Below are positions 43,328 through 55,683 of a stretch of 64,000 nt of DNA, one piece after another. Both the position numbers and the translations under genes were made by a program. The notes beneath the pieces were generated by a model, which was not told where the DNA came from, did not search any database, and was given only the letters and a program-made list of their open reading frames with translations. The DNA lies in the NCBI GenBank assembly GCA_946406115.1, contig OX291544.1, positions 33,683,521 through 33,747,520 on the forward strand, read 5' to 3'. Every line of letters begins with the position of its first letter. Within the stretch, counting starts at the first letter, position 1. This stretch comes from Apoda limacodes. Its lineage: Eukaryota; Arthropoda; Insecta; Lepidoptera; Limacodidae.

Positions 43328-46300
43328 GCACAGTATATTTTTAGATCCGGCTCATGAAACCCTTTAATTTGATAAGGTAAATATTTTTAAGAGCTGCGGC
43401 AAAAAAAATAATATTGTAATGATTCTTTTAGACACATGTTACTGTAATGTCTAATGAATAGGTACAGAATAATATAATTAAATGTGTCGGATGATGAGTT
43501 ATGTTGTGATCGGGCGCGGGGCGCGGGGTCGCGGATGCAGCGGGATATAATATCGTGCGCCGCATTGTGAGGCACGTACACGTACGGTATACATATACGC
43601 ACAGGATGTTCCGTCCTTTGTCATCTACACCGGCTCAGGACGTGGATGTAGATGCAATGGGGGGGGGGGGCAGGGTACCCATGACAGTAAGATGTCGTCC
43701 CCACGACTTACGCCGCGGATCGTCGTGACTCTGTGACGTGTTTGATCAACAATTTGGCTGTCAATAAAAGTATTAAATTAGCGGTAACGGACACCGGTAG
43801 CGAAACGGACACATGTGCTTTGCCGTTGGTGAGAAGAAGAAGGAATATTACAATATTATTTTCTAAAAGAATGTCAATGTGATTATTTACAGAAAGACTG
43901 AAAAGCTGAAAGGCTGCCTGTCAATGAATAAGAAACATTATAGACGTGATTATGTCAAAAATAAAATAAATGGTTAGAATTAGTATAGTATTGAGGTTAT
44001 AAGGTTTTTTTACAAACACAATTTTCATTAACAAACATGTTTACATACAAAGTTGGATATGTACTATTTCTTGTATCTATTGTTACGCATTTTATGTCCT
44101 ACGCACTAATGGGAAGTAAAGTGTTAAGGTAAAAATAAGATTAACAAATGATGTGATTGGTTACGATATTGCTTATCCATTGACTTGCGAGTATCGAACA
44201 TAGTATCGTCGCCGGTGTACGTTAAGTCGACGGTCGGCGGGCGCAATATCGACTATCAGGGATCTATTCACATTGCCGCGCGCCGCCGCCGCTAATATAT
44301 AAATATTAATACGAGGCATGAGCTGCATTACGCATGCACGAATTTGTTTAATGGCAGCCCCGGGTGTTGCGCTGTTTTTATTGTCAGTGTAAGAATGCGC
44401 GCGCTCACAGATTTGCCCTGGGTCATGAGAATTTAAGCATACAGGGTGTGCGGAAAGATTTATGGAGATTTTATTCGTTTTGTTACTGAAAATAGGCGTT
44501 GAAAAATTTACAACAATTACGTCACATAATAATAACATCATACTTATAACTGACTTAGACTAGACTTAGAATTAGTTTAGTTTCTATTAGAAACAATTTC
44601 TATTACATCAGGTAAATAAAAACGAGCAGGTACTGAAAATTGTAATCCACTGGTAGGTAGGTACAACAATTAACTTGTAATCGACCGTGGCAGGCAAATG
44701 ACAAACCATAAAGAACTGTTTGAAGTTTCAAGGTGCGAAGACGTATATAGAGACGTTATAGGTGTCAAGCTTGCGTAATACGATTTGTGTAGTTAGATAA
44801 GAAGCATTGTTCTGCGAGGTATTCCAGAGAGCGAGGCGAGTGCCGTGCCAGTGCGGTGCGGGCGCGGGCGTGGGCGCTGCTGCGTGGCTGCGTGGCGCAC
44901 CCAGGCGGCTCGCGATCGCTGTTTGCTGCTTGCTCACCTTGAACGCTTTATTTAACACTATCGAGCACAAATTACATAAAAAGTTGCCTCTAATCGCAAT
45001 TCTTGTTCCTTCTCGATCAACAACACATATATCTGACGCAACGTATCGAAGTCACTCCACGAGTGACGAGTGACGAGTGTGTTTGCGGCAGTGAAACAAT
45101 GTCATCGACAAACTGGTGCAATTTGATGTCGCACGCACCAAAATTGATTACCTATCCCCATCCCCTGGCCTCCTTGCGCCCGCCTCAACAACATCACCCT
45201 GTATTACTACGCCGCACGAGTATTTGTTTTAGTAATGAACATTTCGAGTTTTAAATAATAAAATATATTCATAAGCCGGCACTTACCATATTTGAGTTGA
45301 GTGTGCGCCGCTCGCGCTGACGAGTGCCGTCCATATGTATGAGCGGTTAAGATATTCTTATTTATGGGTGTGTGTCAAGGTCGCGCAATGGCGGAGCGGT
45401 GAGACCTATCATCGCTTTGCATAATATCAAATTATTTATTCGCCCCGCGCTAAAACTGTCGGTCTGCTTCTTCTATTTGTAATTCAAATAAACTATTGAC
45501 AATTATATTATAGTGGCGCATGGTCGCAGTACTTGTAGCTCGTGAGATTTTTTAAGCGTCGAGTCATCGATTAGCGCGCGCTTATGTGAGCTCATTAATT
45601 TCACTCCCGCCATTTGTAATGTTGATGAGATTGGCCCGTTCCGTTCCGCGCCGGTTACGGTTAAGGACCTGCTTTGTTTCCATTATTTTGCATATTCATT
45701 CGCTTCACAAAATGTGTGTAGATTTGCGGTAGGTCGCGGGTTTTTCGTCGATCTTTGTAATTTATGCACCAGGGGCGAGGCGGGTAGAAGCGAGACGACG
45801 CGATTCCGCGCCTTTTCATCAACACACCAGCCACGTGGCTTATTTGTTGTTATGACTTATTCACAACTAATAACTTATTAATGAGCTTGTGTGAATCGTA
45901 CAAGGAGACTAACACGCGAAGACAAACCTATAGGTTATAAGTTAACCAAGCGCGAATCTACGTCTTCCTTTTGGGGGGAAAATGGAGGAGGTAGGGCGAG
46001 AAAAAAAAATCGGTAGATTGCAAAAATCGTTATCAATAAAAAGATGTGTAACTGTTTCTCCTACGAATCTAAAATATTTTCGCTACATGGCGCTGATACG
46101 ATAATTTCAGATGGTAATGCCTTGAGCCAGAGCTTCAGCTCGTCTCACACTTTTATTATTTTTTATATACTTTAGAGCTTTTTTATTTTTGATAAAACGC
46201 TTCTTATTTAAAAAAAATGAAAACAAAAAAAAACTTAAAAATCAAAATATGGCGCTAATTTTTTAAACAGAGTGATAAAAAGCTGTTTAAGAATTTTCTT

Positions 46301-46384
46301 TTTTTAATAATTATTAAGTGAAAACGGAGAGATTATTAAGTTTATTTTCATTAATTGTTTCTGCATCCTTGACAGTTAGGTATC
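43328..46384. other. Desert with several GC-rich islands, no gene recognised
   Basis: A 12-G run lies at 43659-43670. GC-rich islands lie at about 43515-43550, 44200-44420, 44820-44930 and 45300-45830. The 45.3-45.8 kb stretch mixes GC-rich segments with AT homeodomain-like strings ('tcaaattatttattcgcccc'), so it could be a regulatory element. Open frames across the islands lack domains and overlap on opposite strands. Confidence 0.4.
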
Positions 46385-47280
46385 ATGTCGCGACAACATT
46401 TAAACCGTAAAGATATGTTGCGAGCAGTCAGGGGCGGATCCAGCGGGAGGACAGCCGATGAAGAAATTAATTGTAACATTTTTTTAAATATATAGCTTTA
46501 ATTACATATAAAAAATACTTGGGGTTACTTGGGTTTCTAAATTTAATTATTCAAAAACTGTACAAGCTGGGTCGATTGGGTAACTTACGTTTGCAGATTC
46601 AAAGTTCAAAAAATACCTACAGATCTTATAATCGCCCCCCCTTAACTTTTGTTCTGGATCCGCCCTTGCAAGCAGTAGGCATGTTAGAAGCTGTCGCTCT
46701 TCAACACGTGGTTGCTGTAGCTCTGGGCACCAATTAAAACGTGATATCCAGGCTGTAATCACGTTATCGTGCCACTAGTGATGCAAAACTCGTGTGACCA
46801 CACTAAGGCAGGTCCGTTTCCTCAGTTAAATGCTAGAAAGCAACCCAATGCGATAGCGATGCAATTGGTGCAAAGGCTCCAGGCAGACCTTCAGCTGCTG
46901 GTCAGTGACCAAACCGTGTCCAGTGCGGAGGAGGTTACATGAAGTTGGCATAAATGCGCGCAGACCGGTTCGTGTTCTAGCAGTTCGGCGTGGCAATCGC
47001 GGAAAAAGATTGCGTGTGGCGGGAACATTTGATATGGTCTGGTCAACAATGGCCATGGTGCTGTTTACTGACGAATCTCGTTTCTGGTTTACTCGTTTCT
47101 CGAGGAGAACACGTGTATGAACAACATCTGCAAGGGTTAGCCTCCTCCAGCACCCTCAGGAAGTCCATCCGTACCAAGGTAGGACACTCATGGTGTGGGC
47201 TGGAATTTGCATCGGTGGGCCAACCGAGCTCGTTTTCGATTTTAGCTTGGAGAATCATTGTCAATGTGTAATTATTAGCA
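46385..47280 (+). pseudogene. Tc1-like transposase, broken and carrying a MITE
   Basis: Tc1/mariner transposases cut and paste elements at TA sites. Translation starts MSRQHLNRKDMLRAV at 46385, is interrupted by a 240-bp MITE (46429-46668), and resumes GMLEAVALQHVVAVALG, the first helix-turn-helix of the paired-like DNA-binding domain. Further on come QLVQRLQADLQLLVSDQT, then VRRRLHEVGINARRPVRVL (second DNA-binding helix set), and VLFTDESRF (about 47060-47087) with the first catalytic Asp. A GHSWCGLEFASVG-type match to GxVMVWGGI follows at about 47185. At least three frameshifts; the last DDE residue is not reached before 47280. Confidence 0.88.
46429..46668. mobile_element. 240-bp hAT-like MITE with 8-bp target duplication
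   Basis: 15-bp terminal inverted repeats: left 'caggggcggatccag', right 'ctggatccgcccttg' (reverse complement caagggcggatccag, one mismatch). Direct repeats 'cgagcagt' (46421-46428) and 'caagcagt' (46669-46676) flank it, an 8-bp duplication with one substitution. TIRs beginning CAG/CAA with 8-bp duplications are the hAT signature. There is no internal coding. It splits a Tc1-like transposase frame. Confidence 0.92.
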
Positions 47281-48442
47281 GAAGAGGAAATACGGACTGC
47301 TTTTAATTTTGGCTTTAATTTTATTTTTAGTTATAATTTTTTTATATTGTTAGAATAAAAAATTTTTTTTGTATCTTGCTTAAATTAATGTCTATATTGA
47401 ATACGATTTTAATTGAATAAAATATATCCTAGTATAAAAATATATCTTTATTTATTACAGAGCAATAAATTACCCTTCTATTGATACTTGTTTCTTGTCC
47501 TTATTTACAAAAGTTTTTCTGAAAACTATCAAATGTTCAATAACCCTTGATTGTGTTAATGTGTGTATGTTTGTGTGTATGTGCCTGTTTTTTAGGCCCT
47601 AGGAAAATAGAAGCCCGTAATTAGCAAAATAAATTACGGGGTAAACAAAACTCCCGTATTTACAGTCGGAGGTGTCGCGGTCAAAAACCGACATTCTATC
47701 TAGCGTGCTTGTGGCTGTGCGCATTTGAAGCGGCGCGTGACGTAGTCACTGCGCAGTATCTACGCCCTCTAGCGGGGATGCTGGATGCACTTGGACTACT
47801 TTTGAGTACTTTCAGCCCTCATTAATTTGTCTTCCACAAAAAAATTGAAAACTGGTATTTTTCGATCTAGTTATTTTAACGCATTAGCTCTCGAATATAA
47901 AATTAAGAACACCAAGGTTAGGCATATCGCCTTAATAATGATTTAAGCTACCCAGGGCCGAGGCACTTGGGAGCAGCGAGCGACAATAAGCGGACTCATA
48001 ACTCCGAAACCTTCGAATGGTCCGTAGAGACTTCTTATTTCGCTAAGTTGTTAGTATTGATTGTTCATTATATATCATAGTGATTCCAATAGGTTTACGA
48101 TATTGCACGATGACACGACGACGAGTGCGGCGCGGCGCGGCGAGCCCGCACGAGGGCGCGTTCGATCTATCTGCGTTGAAAACAAATATAACAAAAGGCC
48201 CTTCTAAGAGCCGCATTTATGTCTGTGAATATATAATATATTATATGATTGTACTTAGTAGGTAGACAATGTGATTGATGATGCCTCAGTATGGGCCTGC
48301 AAGAGTTGGTCACCCATCTAGGTACTGACCGTGCCCACGGTAGTGTACAACAAAATACTAAATTATTGTCAAATATTGCAACATTTATATAAGAATTTTG
48401 TAACTTTGTAAGTAATAATCTACATTATGTAATAATTATATA
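47281..48442. other. AT-rich DNA with GC-rich patch, no gene recognised
   Basis: A stem-loop with arms 'cccgtaatt' and 'aattacggg' lies at about 47613-47639. GC-richer patches are at about 47680-47790 and 48110-48170. No gene supported. Confidence 0.45.
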
Positions 48443-48881
48443 GGGCGCGTTCGTTCTGGGATTAAGAGTTCCCACGAATGATACTTTTCACACTTTTGAT
48501 AACGCCAGTTTTGCCACCGACACCTACCGTTCGTGTAGCTTTGAAACGTTACTAACAACATTTTAGGTTACAAAACTTGCAAAACGAACGGTTGACGTAC
48601 ACACACTACGATTAAACACACAGACACTACCATAAACAATGAATATGTATAGGCAGTTTGACATATTAACACAAAAACCTTACCTCCAGACATGGGTCTA
48701 AAGTTTCATTTTTCGGTGGCAAAAGTGTCAAAAATAACAAAAATATCGTAAACGAACGCATGACAGTTTGTCACAGATGATACTAAAATTTTGATATTTT
48801 TGATACCAATGCTAAACGAACGGGTGACAGGTGACAAAAGTAATGAAAATAATGATTCTACATCCCAAAACGAACGCGCCC
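48443..48881. mobile_element. 439-bp MITE, copy 2
   Basis: Termini are 'gggcgcgttcgttctgggat' and 'atcccaaaacgaacgcgccc' as inverted repeats. It is collinear with 5379-5815 over its entire length with scattered substitutions, which defines the element boundaries independently. Flanks show no obvious target duplication. Minus-strand open frame 48706-48939 runs past the end and is spurious. Confidence 0.92.
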
Positions 48882-48974
48882 GTTGTGAAGATGTTGTCCG
48901 GTAGGTGACTGGGGAAGGTACATGATACGAGTAAGTCAACTCGCTTTACATATTGGTCTTCAATACACTAAACT

Positions 48975-49120
48975 TACATCCATACTAATATTATAAATGC
49001 AAAAGGAACTCTGTCTGTCTGTCTGTTACCTCTTCACGCTTAAACCGCTGAACCGATTTAGATGAAATTTGGTATAGAGGGATTTTGAGTCCCGGAAAAA
49101 GGACATAGATTACTAGAAAA
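48975..49120 (-). repeat. RTE/SINE-type 3' end
   Basis: 'atactaatattataaatgca', 'ctctgtctgtctgtctgtta' and 'aaccgctgaaccgatttaga' are the reverse complement of the common lepidopteran RTE-type 3' tail. Only the tail is recognisable. Confidence 0.65.
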
Positions 49121-49984
49121 CGTCAAGTGTGAGTCGATTTTTTAGGATAATTTAGGAGTTGCCGTTCAAATCCTACACCGACAACCGAAATCAAAGCAGG
49201 TGCGGTGGCCTGTACACCCTTCATACCAACAAACAATCGAATCGAATCATTATATACTATTTCATAACTTTGACGATACAAAAGTGGTTGTAAAATCCTA
49301 ATTTGAATAAAAAAATGTTGACTTTGACTTAGACTTTGAATTCTTCCTCTAGATTAGCATAGGAACAAGTATAGGTAATGTAGATATTATGCCCTAATTT
49401 AGAACTCCACTATCTTGCTACACCTAAGTAACAAATATAATCTTCATAAGTTAATGTGGAGAACAAATACTTGTCGTGTACCGAGTGCCTCGTGTCGACG
49501 CTCGCTCTCCGAGCTCCGCCGCTCGCACTTGCCCTGCGCTCCGATAGGTCGCTCATTCTCGTAGATTCGCGCTCATTGAGGCGTGCTTCCTGTAGCCAAT
49601 TAAACACCCCTGCTCCCCCCGCACCTGGGCCGCCACGGTCCGCACATACTTGTATATTAATACCTGTATGACAGAGTTGTAGGTATGCGCGGAAAAAAGC
49701 CGATAAGCATGGTATCGGTGGCGGCGCGGGCGTGGCGGGCGCGGCGGTGGCGGCGCGACGTGTTATTCTAGGAACAGGTTAGCGCGGTGCCTAAGCTGTA
49801 AACACTTGTCACTAATGGCTTTTTATTTAGCCTCACTGTCAATACGAAAACACTACCTACGTTAGCAGTAATCTGCCGCAATCTTACGTGCCACGTCCAG
49901 TTAGGTACTTATGGATGTAGGAGTCGAACGTAGCAATATAATTAGTATAAGTAGGCTCAGGAATGAGCCAGCAATTAGGTACTT
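49121..49984. other. Unclassified DNA with GC-rich patches
   Basis: GC-rich patches at about 49490-49560 and 49715-49765 ('ggcggcgcgggcgtggcggg'). No gene recognised. Confidence 0.45.
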
Positions 49985-50155
49985 GCTGGTGTGGCTGGCT
50001 AAAACCTCTCCAGCGTCACTCTTGACATTACCTGAGTGGCTCACTCACACCCTCGCCAGCGACGCTGTTAACACTATCCTTTATGGGGTTGACTAACACC
50101 CTCCAGCGATGCTATAGACTCTCGACACTATGTGTGTGGCTCAATGTCAGCCTCA
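49985..50155. repeat. Diverged ~45-50-bp tandem repeat
   Basis: Units carrying 'gtggctggctaaaacctctc', 'gtggctcactcacaccctcg' and 'gggttgactaacaccctcca', each followed by 'cagcg', start near 49991, 50035 and 50084. A further partial copy lies at 50131. Confidence 0.6.
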
Positions 50156-50239
50156 TTACTATGAAGCTATGTGCGTTTTATTTTCGGCACACCCTACTCT
50201 AGGCGCATTACGATATAACGTCGCAATGTCACGCGAATA

Positions 50240-50420
50240 GCTGGTCTTCCATAAGACGACACTACGACGACACCGGCGGAAGCAAAAGTGTGTGCAAATA
50301 TGTATATGTATACGCCGCACTTTTCGATCGAACGACAACGACCACGACACGACGATTGCTCATTTTCATACACTTTGCTTTTGCCGGTGTCGTCGTCGTG
50401 TCGTCTAATGGAAAACCAGC
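50240..50420. mobile_element. 181-bp fold-back MITE with TA target duplication
   Basis: The left arm begins 'gctggtcttccataagacga' and the right arm ends 'cgtctaatggaaaaccagc'. Arms pair over ~55 bp with a few mismatches, reaching 'acaccggcggaagcaaaagt' on the left and 'cactttgcttttgccggtgt' on the right. TA flanks both ends (50238-50239, 50421-50422), as for Tc1/mariner-type elements. Internal loop ~70 bp, no coding. Confidence 0.88.
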
Positions 50421-50894
50421 TAAATGTTGTGTCTACAGTAGTCATCTTGTAGCTAGTTGACGCCGGACGACGCGCTCTGCGCGTGCATCCTGCCCGTAGT
50501 CCGTTTGATCATTGGTCCGGTCTCCGGTTATAAACCGGATGTCCACAAGGCCTCGGAAGCTCTGTCTTTGCACAAAAACATAGGCATAGAGGTACTTCTT
50601 TACGGCATTAAGAAATTAAATATTCGAAATATGCAAAAAATACAGAAAAAATGTTCCCTTAGTAGTTCTCGATCTAGATAAAGTAACGTATATTTATCTT
50701 ATCCTTTCAGTTAGAACTTTGACATAAAAGTAAGCATTTGGGTGCTCCGTTACGGAGTTATGAAATGAAATATTCGAAACATATTTAAAGTGTGCGTAAA
50801 AATTTGTGAAAAAAAAATATCGGGGTAAAGCAGTAGGCTTATAATCTATCTCTGTGCAAAAAATTAACGTCGACCCTCACGAGTCTGTCTGGGG

Positions 50895-51793
50895 GCCGTT
50901 CAAAAACCGACTGAGTCGAGTAGAGTTATGACTCGAACCGTTCAAAAACTAACTGAGTTCCAACCCTAATCCGTTCAAAAACGCGTAGAGTTGTTACCCT
51001 AGGGTTGGCTCAAGTGAACCGTACTCGACGCGGGTTCGTCGGAGTAGGCGGCCATATTTGATTAAAATGGTCAAAGCAATGTTTCCGTATTAAGAAAATT
51101 AGTAAATTATTTTGTTGTTTGTTTTTGTATTAAAGTATTTGGAGTTTATTTAGTAATAAAAGATTTTTAAGTATTTCCACACCACTACTAGGGTTCAGTT
51201 TTTTCTTAGAATCTTTAGTGCATAACCCTAAATGCCTTAAAATAGTTTTAAAATATTGATTTTAGCCGTAAATTTTAGCTGTTTAGAAATACTCCTATTT
51301 TCATTTTATTTTTTGTCAACATAAAATCTAACAATAAAATAAACCGCGATTCAAGTGTTTAGAATGCAAACACAACGTTACAACTACAAAAAGGTAAACA
51401 TTGTTAACATACTGATAAATAAATAGTATTATAATATACTTAATAATAATGGTAAGTTTTATTAAAATATATGTATAATCAAAACAAAAGAATTCACCAA
51501 GTTCCCACCTAGTTTATGAAAACTTAATTCAAAAAAGCAAGAAGGAAATTATTAGTTTGTTCTCATTCAAAGTCAAAAAATAGCCTAAAACTTTATTTAA
51601 ATTTTAGTGTTCCGTAGGCCTTACATAGGTATTTCAAATAAAAAAAATGCCTCTACAAGGGCGAAATTCCTAAAAGTGGAAACATTGATTAAAACTTGAC
51701 AGATGTAACTCGGTTAGCCGTTCAAAAACTATAGGGTAGAGTAAGGAACCCGATGACGTCATTTTTTACTCAAGTTACTCGTTTTTGAACGCA
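50895..51793. mobile_element. Candidate ~900-bp non-autonomous DNA transposon
   Basis: The left end 'ccgttcaaaaaccgactgag' and right end 'gttactcgtttttgaacgc' form imperfect terminal inverted repeats. The motif CCGTTCAAAAAC recurs near 50938, 50970 and 51718, so the ends are reiterated inside the element. The internal sequence is AT-rich with no open frame. No clear target duplication. Confidence 0.6.
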
Positions 51794-53318
51794 ACCCTGT
51801 TGGCGAGTTATCAAAGCTCAAACCAACAAACATACATACATAATATTACCACTATAACAAACGGAGGGATAGAACGGACACCACCAGTTACCTGCAACAC
51901 ATTTTTTCTGTAATAAAAAAGGGATGTCACAAATAGAGAATTTAGTAATTTAATGCTCACGTTTCGCGTCTTTTTAGAAATAACTATCTTATTTGTGGCT
52001 TGTTTGTCGCAATTAGTTTCCTTTGTTACCATCGTCATAATAGGTTTATATATCGCAACCTTAGCGGCCCGAGCGGTCCGACAGTGCTGTTATATATGTT
52101 ATTTATGGCTACTATTGTCGCAACTGTTCCCGCGCGGGCGGCGGGCGGCGGGCCGGAACGCGCAAAAACCGACACCGCATCACGCTCAAATGAAGATCTG
52201 TAATTAGTTGTTTTTGCAAACCAATCGCTAGTTTTTACCCCCATATATGGCCGGCGAGAGCCAACGCTCGTCTGACTTGGCTGGACTTCAAAATAATAAC
52301 TTGGCGTGAACTTAGCCAACCGCTTACGGCTAACAGCAGTGCGTCTCGCTCGCCGTCATGCGACCGTAATTTCTTACTTTTTCCTTTAAATTTCTATTTT
52401 ATTAAATTTTCAGTTTTCCGAATTGCAGTTAAAGTTTATGAGAGTTTTTAAAACACCTTGAAGGTCAAATATGCTCTAGCTAGCGCATTCGTGCAGTTTT
52501 AACGCTCTGTTACCATAGCTCTATCTATCGACTGCAACTTGCCCGAACTAAATATCACACCCACACAAATTAAACGTCATATCTCCGTAAACAATTTATA
52601 ACTTACAACATATTACAATTTTTCTCCAATTCGACAATAAATAACCTGCGGCGTGCCGATGTAATGGCGAAGGGAAAAAACGCATCCAGATAAATTAAAA
52701 TGGCCAACAATTATTATATAACCCGTTCGGACCTTTTGGACCCCTTGGGCCATCCTGGTATTACTCCAGTGTAAAATAAAAGCAAGATGCCTTGGAGTGG
52801 ACCGTGGCTAACCGGACTCGGCCCGCAATTATACCTAATAGACCGTGTAACCCGGGACAGGCGTATAAAAATGATAGTTTATATCAAACTCTCTGCATAT
52901 TATTAAGCATTCTGTGTCATTTCGTGATAGCGATATGACTGCACGACAACTGGTTCTTTATAATTTAAAATCGAAGCCTTAAGCTCTGCTTGTTAGAATA
53001 TAAATTGCTTTACTTCTGATAATAGCTCTACCAGCTCTACATAGGTATACAAATATGATATATATTTGTACAAAGAATTTAATACCGGAGCGCTTGACAT
53101 CAACAACTTTAAATAAGTATTTGTATTCGTTTAAACATACATCTAATAAATAAATAATTATGAAAACGTTATGTGAGCTTATGTGACACAGGTATTTTTT
53201 TAAATAACCAGGCTGCATCTCGTGAACCGCGATAGACAGTTGTAATTTTCACAGATGATGTATTTCTGTTGCCGCTGTAACAGCAAATACTAAAAATCAG
53301 AATTAAATAAATATTTAA
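51794..53318. other. Desert with GC-rich patches, no gene recognised
   Basis: GC-rich segments at about 52055-52170 and 52240-52370. Minus- and plus-strand frames overlap at 51953-52319 without recognisable domains. Possible regulatory DNA, unproven. Confidence 0.45.
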
Positions 53319-53590
53319 GGGGGCTCCCATACAACAAGCGTGATTTTTTGATTCGTTTGCGATCGATATTGATAACGGCAACAGGTAGACGCTTGAACTA
53401 TTCACAGAATATAAAGTTATATTTTCACTTTAAAATTAAATAATTAAATTAAAATAAAACAAATATTTGAGGGTGATAGGGAAATATCCCCATACAAAAA
53501 ACGTGATTTTTATGCCGTTTTTGATAGATAGTGGTACGAACCCGACATGCGGCGCGAGTCCGACCCGCACTTGCCCGGTTTTATGGAAAA
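53319..53590 (-). repeat. 'ccggccaagtgcgagtc' repeat, two partial copies
   Basis: 'aagggggctcccatacaaca' followed by 'cgtgattttttgattcgttt' (53318-53360) recurs as 'ggaaatatccccatacaaaa' and 'acgtgatttttatgccgttt' (53480-53520). The second ends at 'agtccgacccgcacttgccc' then 'ggtttt', the inverted left terminus of the 5235-6459 repeat. Confidence 0.75.
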
Positions 53591-54277
53591 TCATTATCTA
53601 GGGGGTAAAATAGGGCATAAAAAATTTGTATACTAATTTTCCGATATTTTTGTAGGTAATACCATTAAATTTAAATACTTAGTTGTCTTTTCGGTAGATT
53701 GAATCGGCCAAGTTTATGGTCTTCGCGATATCCTCTTTCTCTTTCATATTTCACAGGTTCGATTCCCGGCTTGAACAGGTGATGTATCCAAAAATCTTTA
53801 AATATAGTTAAATTCTTTTATTAATGAAGGAAAAATGAAAGAAAATTTCAGCAAAATTTGCTATCATCAATATTTTGGGTACATTCCCTAGAACCTCGGC
53901 CTTGCTTTTCCATCCTGTAAACCTAAGCTTTTACTGAAAACAAAAAATGCTGAGTAGGAACATCACATACCCACTAAAGCCTACTACCGTTTTGAAATCA
54001 AATTTGTGTTCTTGCGAAAAGAAACGGCGAAAGAAATTTTTAATTATGCATTTGGTTTTTTAAATTATGATAATTCTTATTACAATTTTATTATCAAGTA
54101 AATTACACTGTGTTAAAAACAATTTATTTTATCTTATGTATTTTTATCATCAAGGTAGTATTAAATTGTGTAATCAGCTTTTTGACAAGTTTCTTGAAAA
54201 AATAATAAACTTCTTAAAATTTTATTTATATACATACTTTTATTTATTTTATTGATTTAACACATTGTGTGAAGTAG
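53591..54277. other. AT-rich DNA, no gene recognised
   Basis: 'caggttcgattcccggc' (about 53755-53772) resembles a tRNA/SINE box B without a usable box A. The AT-rich frame 54067-54255 is not supported. Confidence 0.45.
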
Positions 54278-54410
54278 AGTAAGTTTGTGTCTATTTGTGA
54301 TTGGAGTAAGTTTGTGTCTATTTTTGATAAGAGTAAGTTTGTGTCTATTTTTGATAAGAGTAAGTTTGTGTCTATTTTTGATAAGAGTAAGTTTGTCTCT
54401 ATTTCGTGAA
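54278..54410. repeat. 27-bp minisatellite, ~5 copies
   Basis: 'agtaagtttgtgtctatttt' units start at 54278, 54305, 54332, 54359 and 54386. Because 27 is divisible by 3, the minus strand has an open LLLSKIDTN repeat frame, which I regard as a by-product. Confidence 0.95.
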
Positions 54411-55683
54411 TTACAAATATGAATATTAGTATTATTTTTAAAACGAACAATTTTCCTTAACAGAAAATTAAATTATCTTTAATATTTAACTGAGACGATA
54501 AAGTTAATTAATAAATTGGTTAACTTAAATTTAAGTCATAGAGAGTGGTTATGAGACAAGTGGTTAATTACTCAAATAGCCCTATTCTGCAGCACAAAGA
54601 TTGTTTAAATATTCGAAGCTTGACCCCAAAATAAAACACCTTGGACATAACAGTATCAAAGTTGATACGATAACTATTCGAGCTGTATTGTCGTCCGTAA
54701 AGTGACGAATCTTTTTAACCACGAAATCCGCAGGACTTAGTCCATTCGTCATTCCAAAAAAGGTTTATTGATTTGATTTTGACAGAGCCACCCGGTGGCG
54801 ACACCTGTCCTGCAAAATACTAACGCTCATAAGCAAAATAAATAGATTATTCTACGCAAATCGACATGGTAGCATACTAAGGAGACAAAAAAAAAATATA
54901 ATGGTGAGACGCCAGAGACGTGGCGAGCGAGATCTCGCGAACCAGAAGCGCTAGCGTTGTGTTTCCAAAAACAATACAGAACACTCGTAAAAGCCGAATC
55001 GCACACCCCGCACCCCGCACCCCGCACCCCGCTCGCCGCACGCCGCACGTCAGGCTGCGCGCGCGCCGACTACATTCAATTATACGCCTTTAACACGTAT
55101 AAAACTCAAAATTAACATGTCATGAATATTATTTAGCTCTTTTTTCATTATGATAATTCGATTGTATAACGCGCTGAGTTCTGTGGCCCTAGAATTAACT
55201 GAGAGCAAAAACCTGTGCGAGATATTTGCATACATTACGCGCAAGCTTACGGGTCTGTGCGCGCCGAGTGCGCCGCGCGTGATGGACCCAACACGTATGC
55301 TAATCAACGCCGCATTATGATTTAAAGCTCTCAATCATGTGGACAATTTGCTTAACACTTAACACTTAACACATTTACATTACTTGCTACGCTTGTAATT
55401 TACTATTTTGTACATTCATTGCTCACTTAATGTTTGTTTATTTCACTGGATCTCTTTCAGTTGTTTATTTATGCTCCTATTATTGATGTGAAACGATTTT
55501 ACCGTCTCTTTTTGGAAACTCTACTATGGCTGAGTATCTAAGTTAAGTTAAGCTTTACTTGACTTTCCTACTTTTGCATCTTGCTATTTTTATTCACATA
55601 GGTTAATTTTACTTTTTTTAATGTAGGTGTGTATTATAAAAGCAAGAAAACAGTTTTCCGATAATCACGTTTGTTTGCTTTTC
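54411..55683. other. Desert with GC-rich patches, no gene recognised
   Basis: A (CGCACCC)n run lies at about 55005-55030. A GC-rich, CGCG-containing stretch lies at about 55225-55290. No gene supported. Confidence 0.45.

Noticed and set aside
43104..43367. Poly-serine protein
   Set aside because: The frame is simply the (AGT)n microsatellite read through, with no coding context.
53755..53772. tRNA gene (box B-like 'caggttcgattcccggc')
   Set aside because: Surrounding sequence cannot form a cloverleaf. Probably SINE debris.
54244..54450. LLLSKIDTN-repeat protein on the minus strand
   Set aside because: A product of a 27-bp minisatellite whose period happens to be divisible by 3. No start context, conservation or domain.
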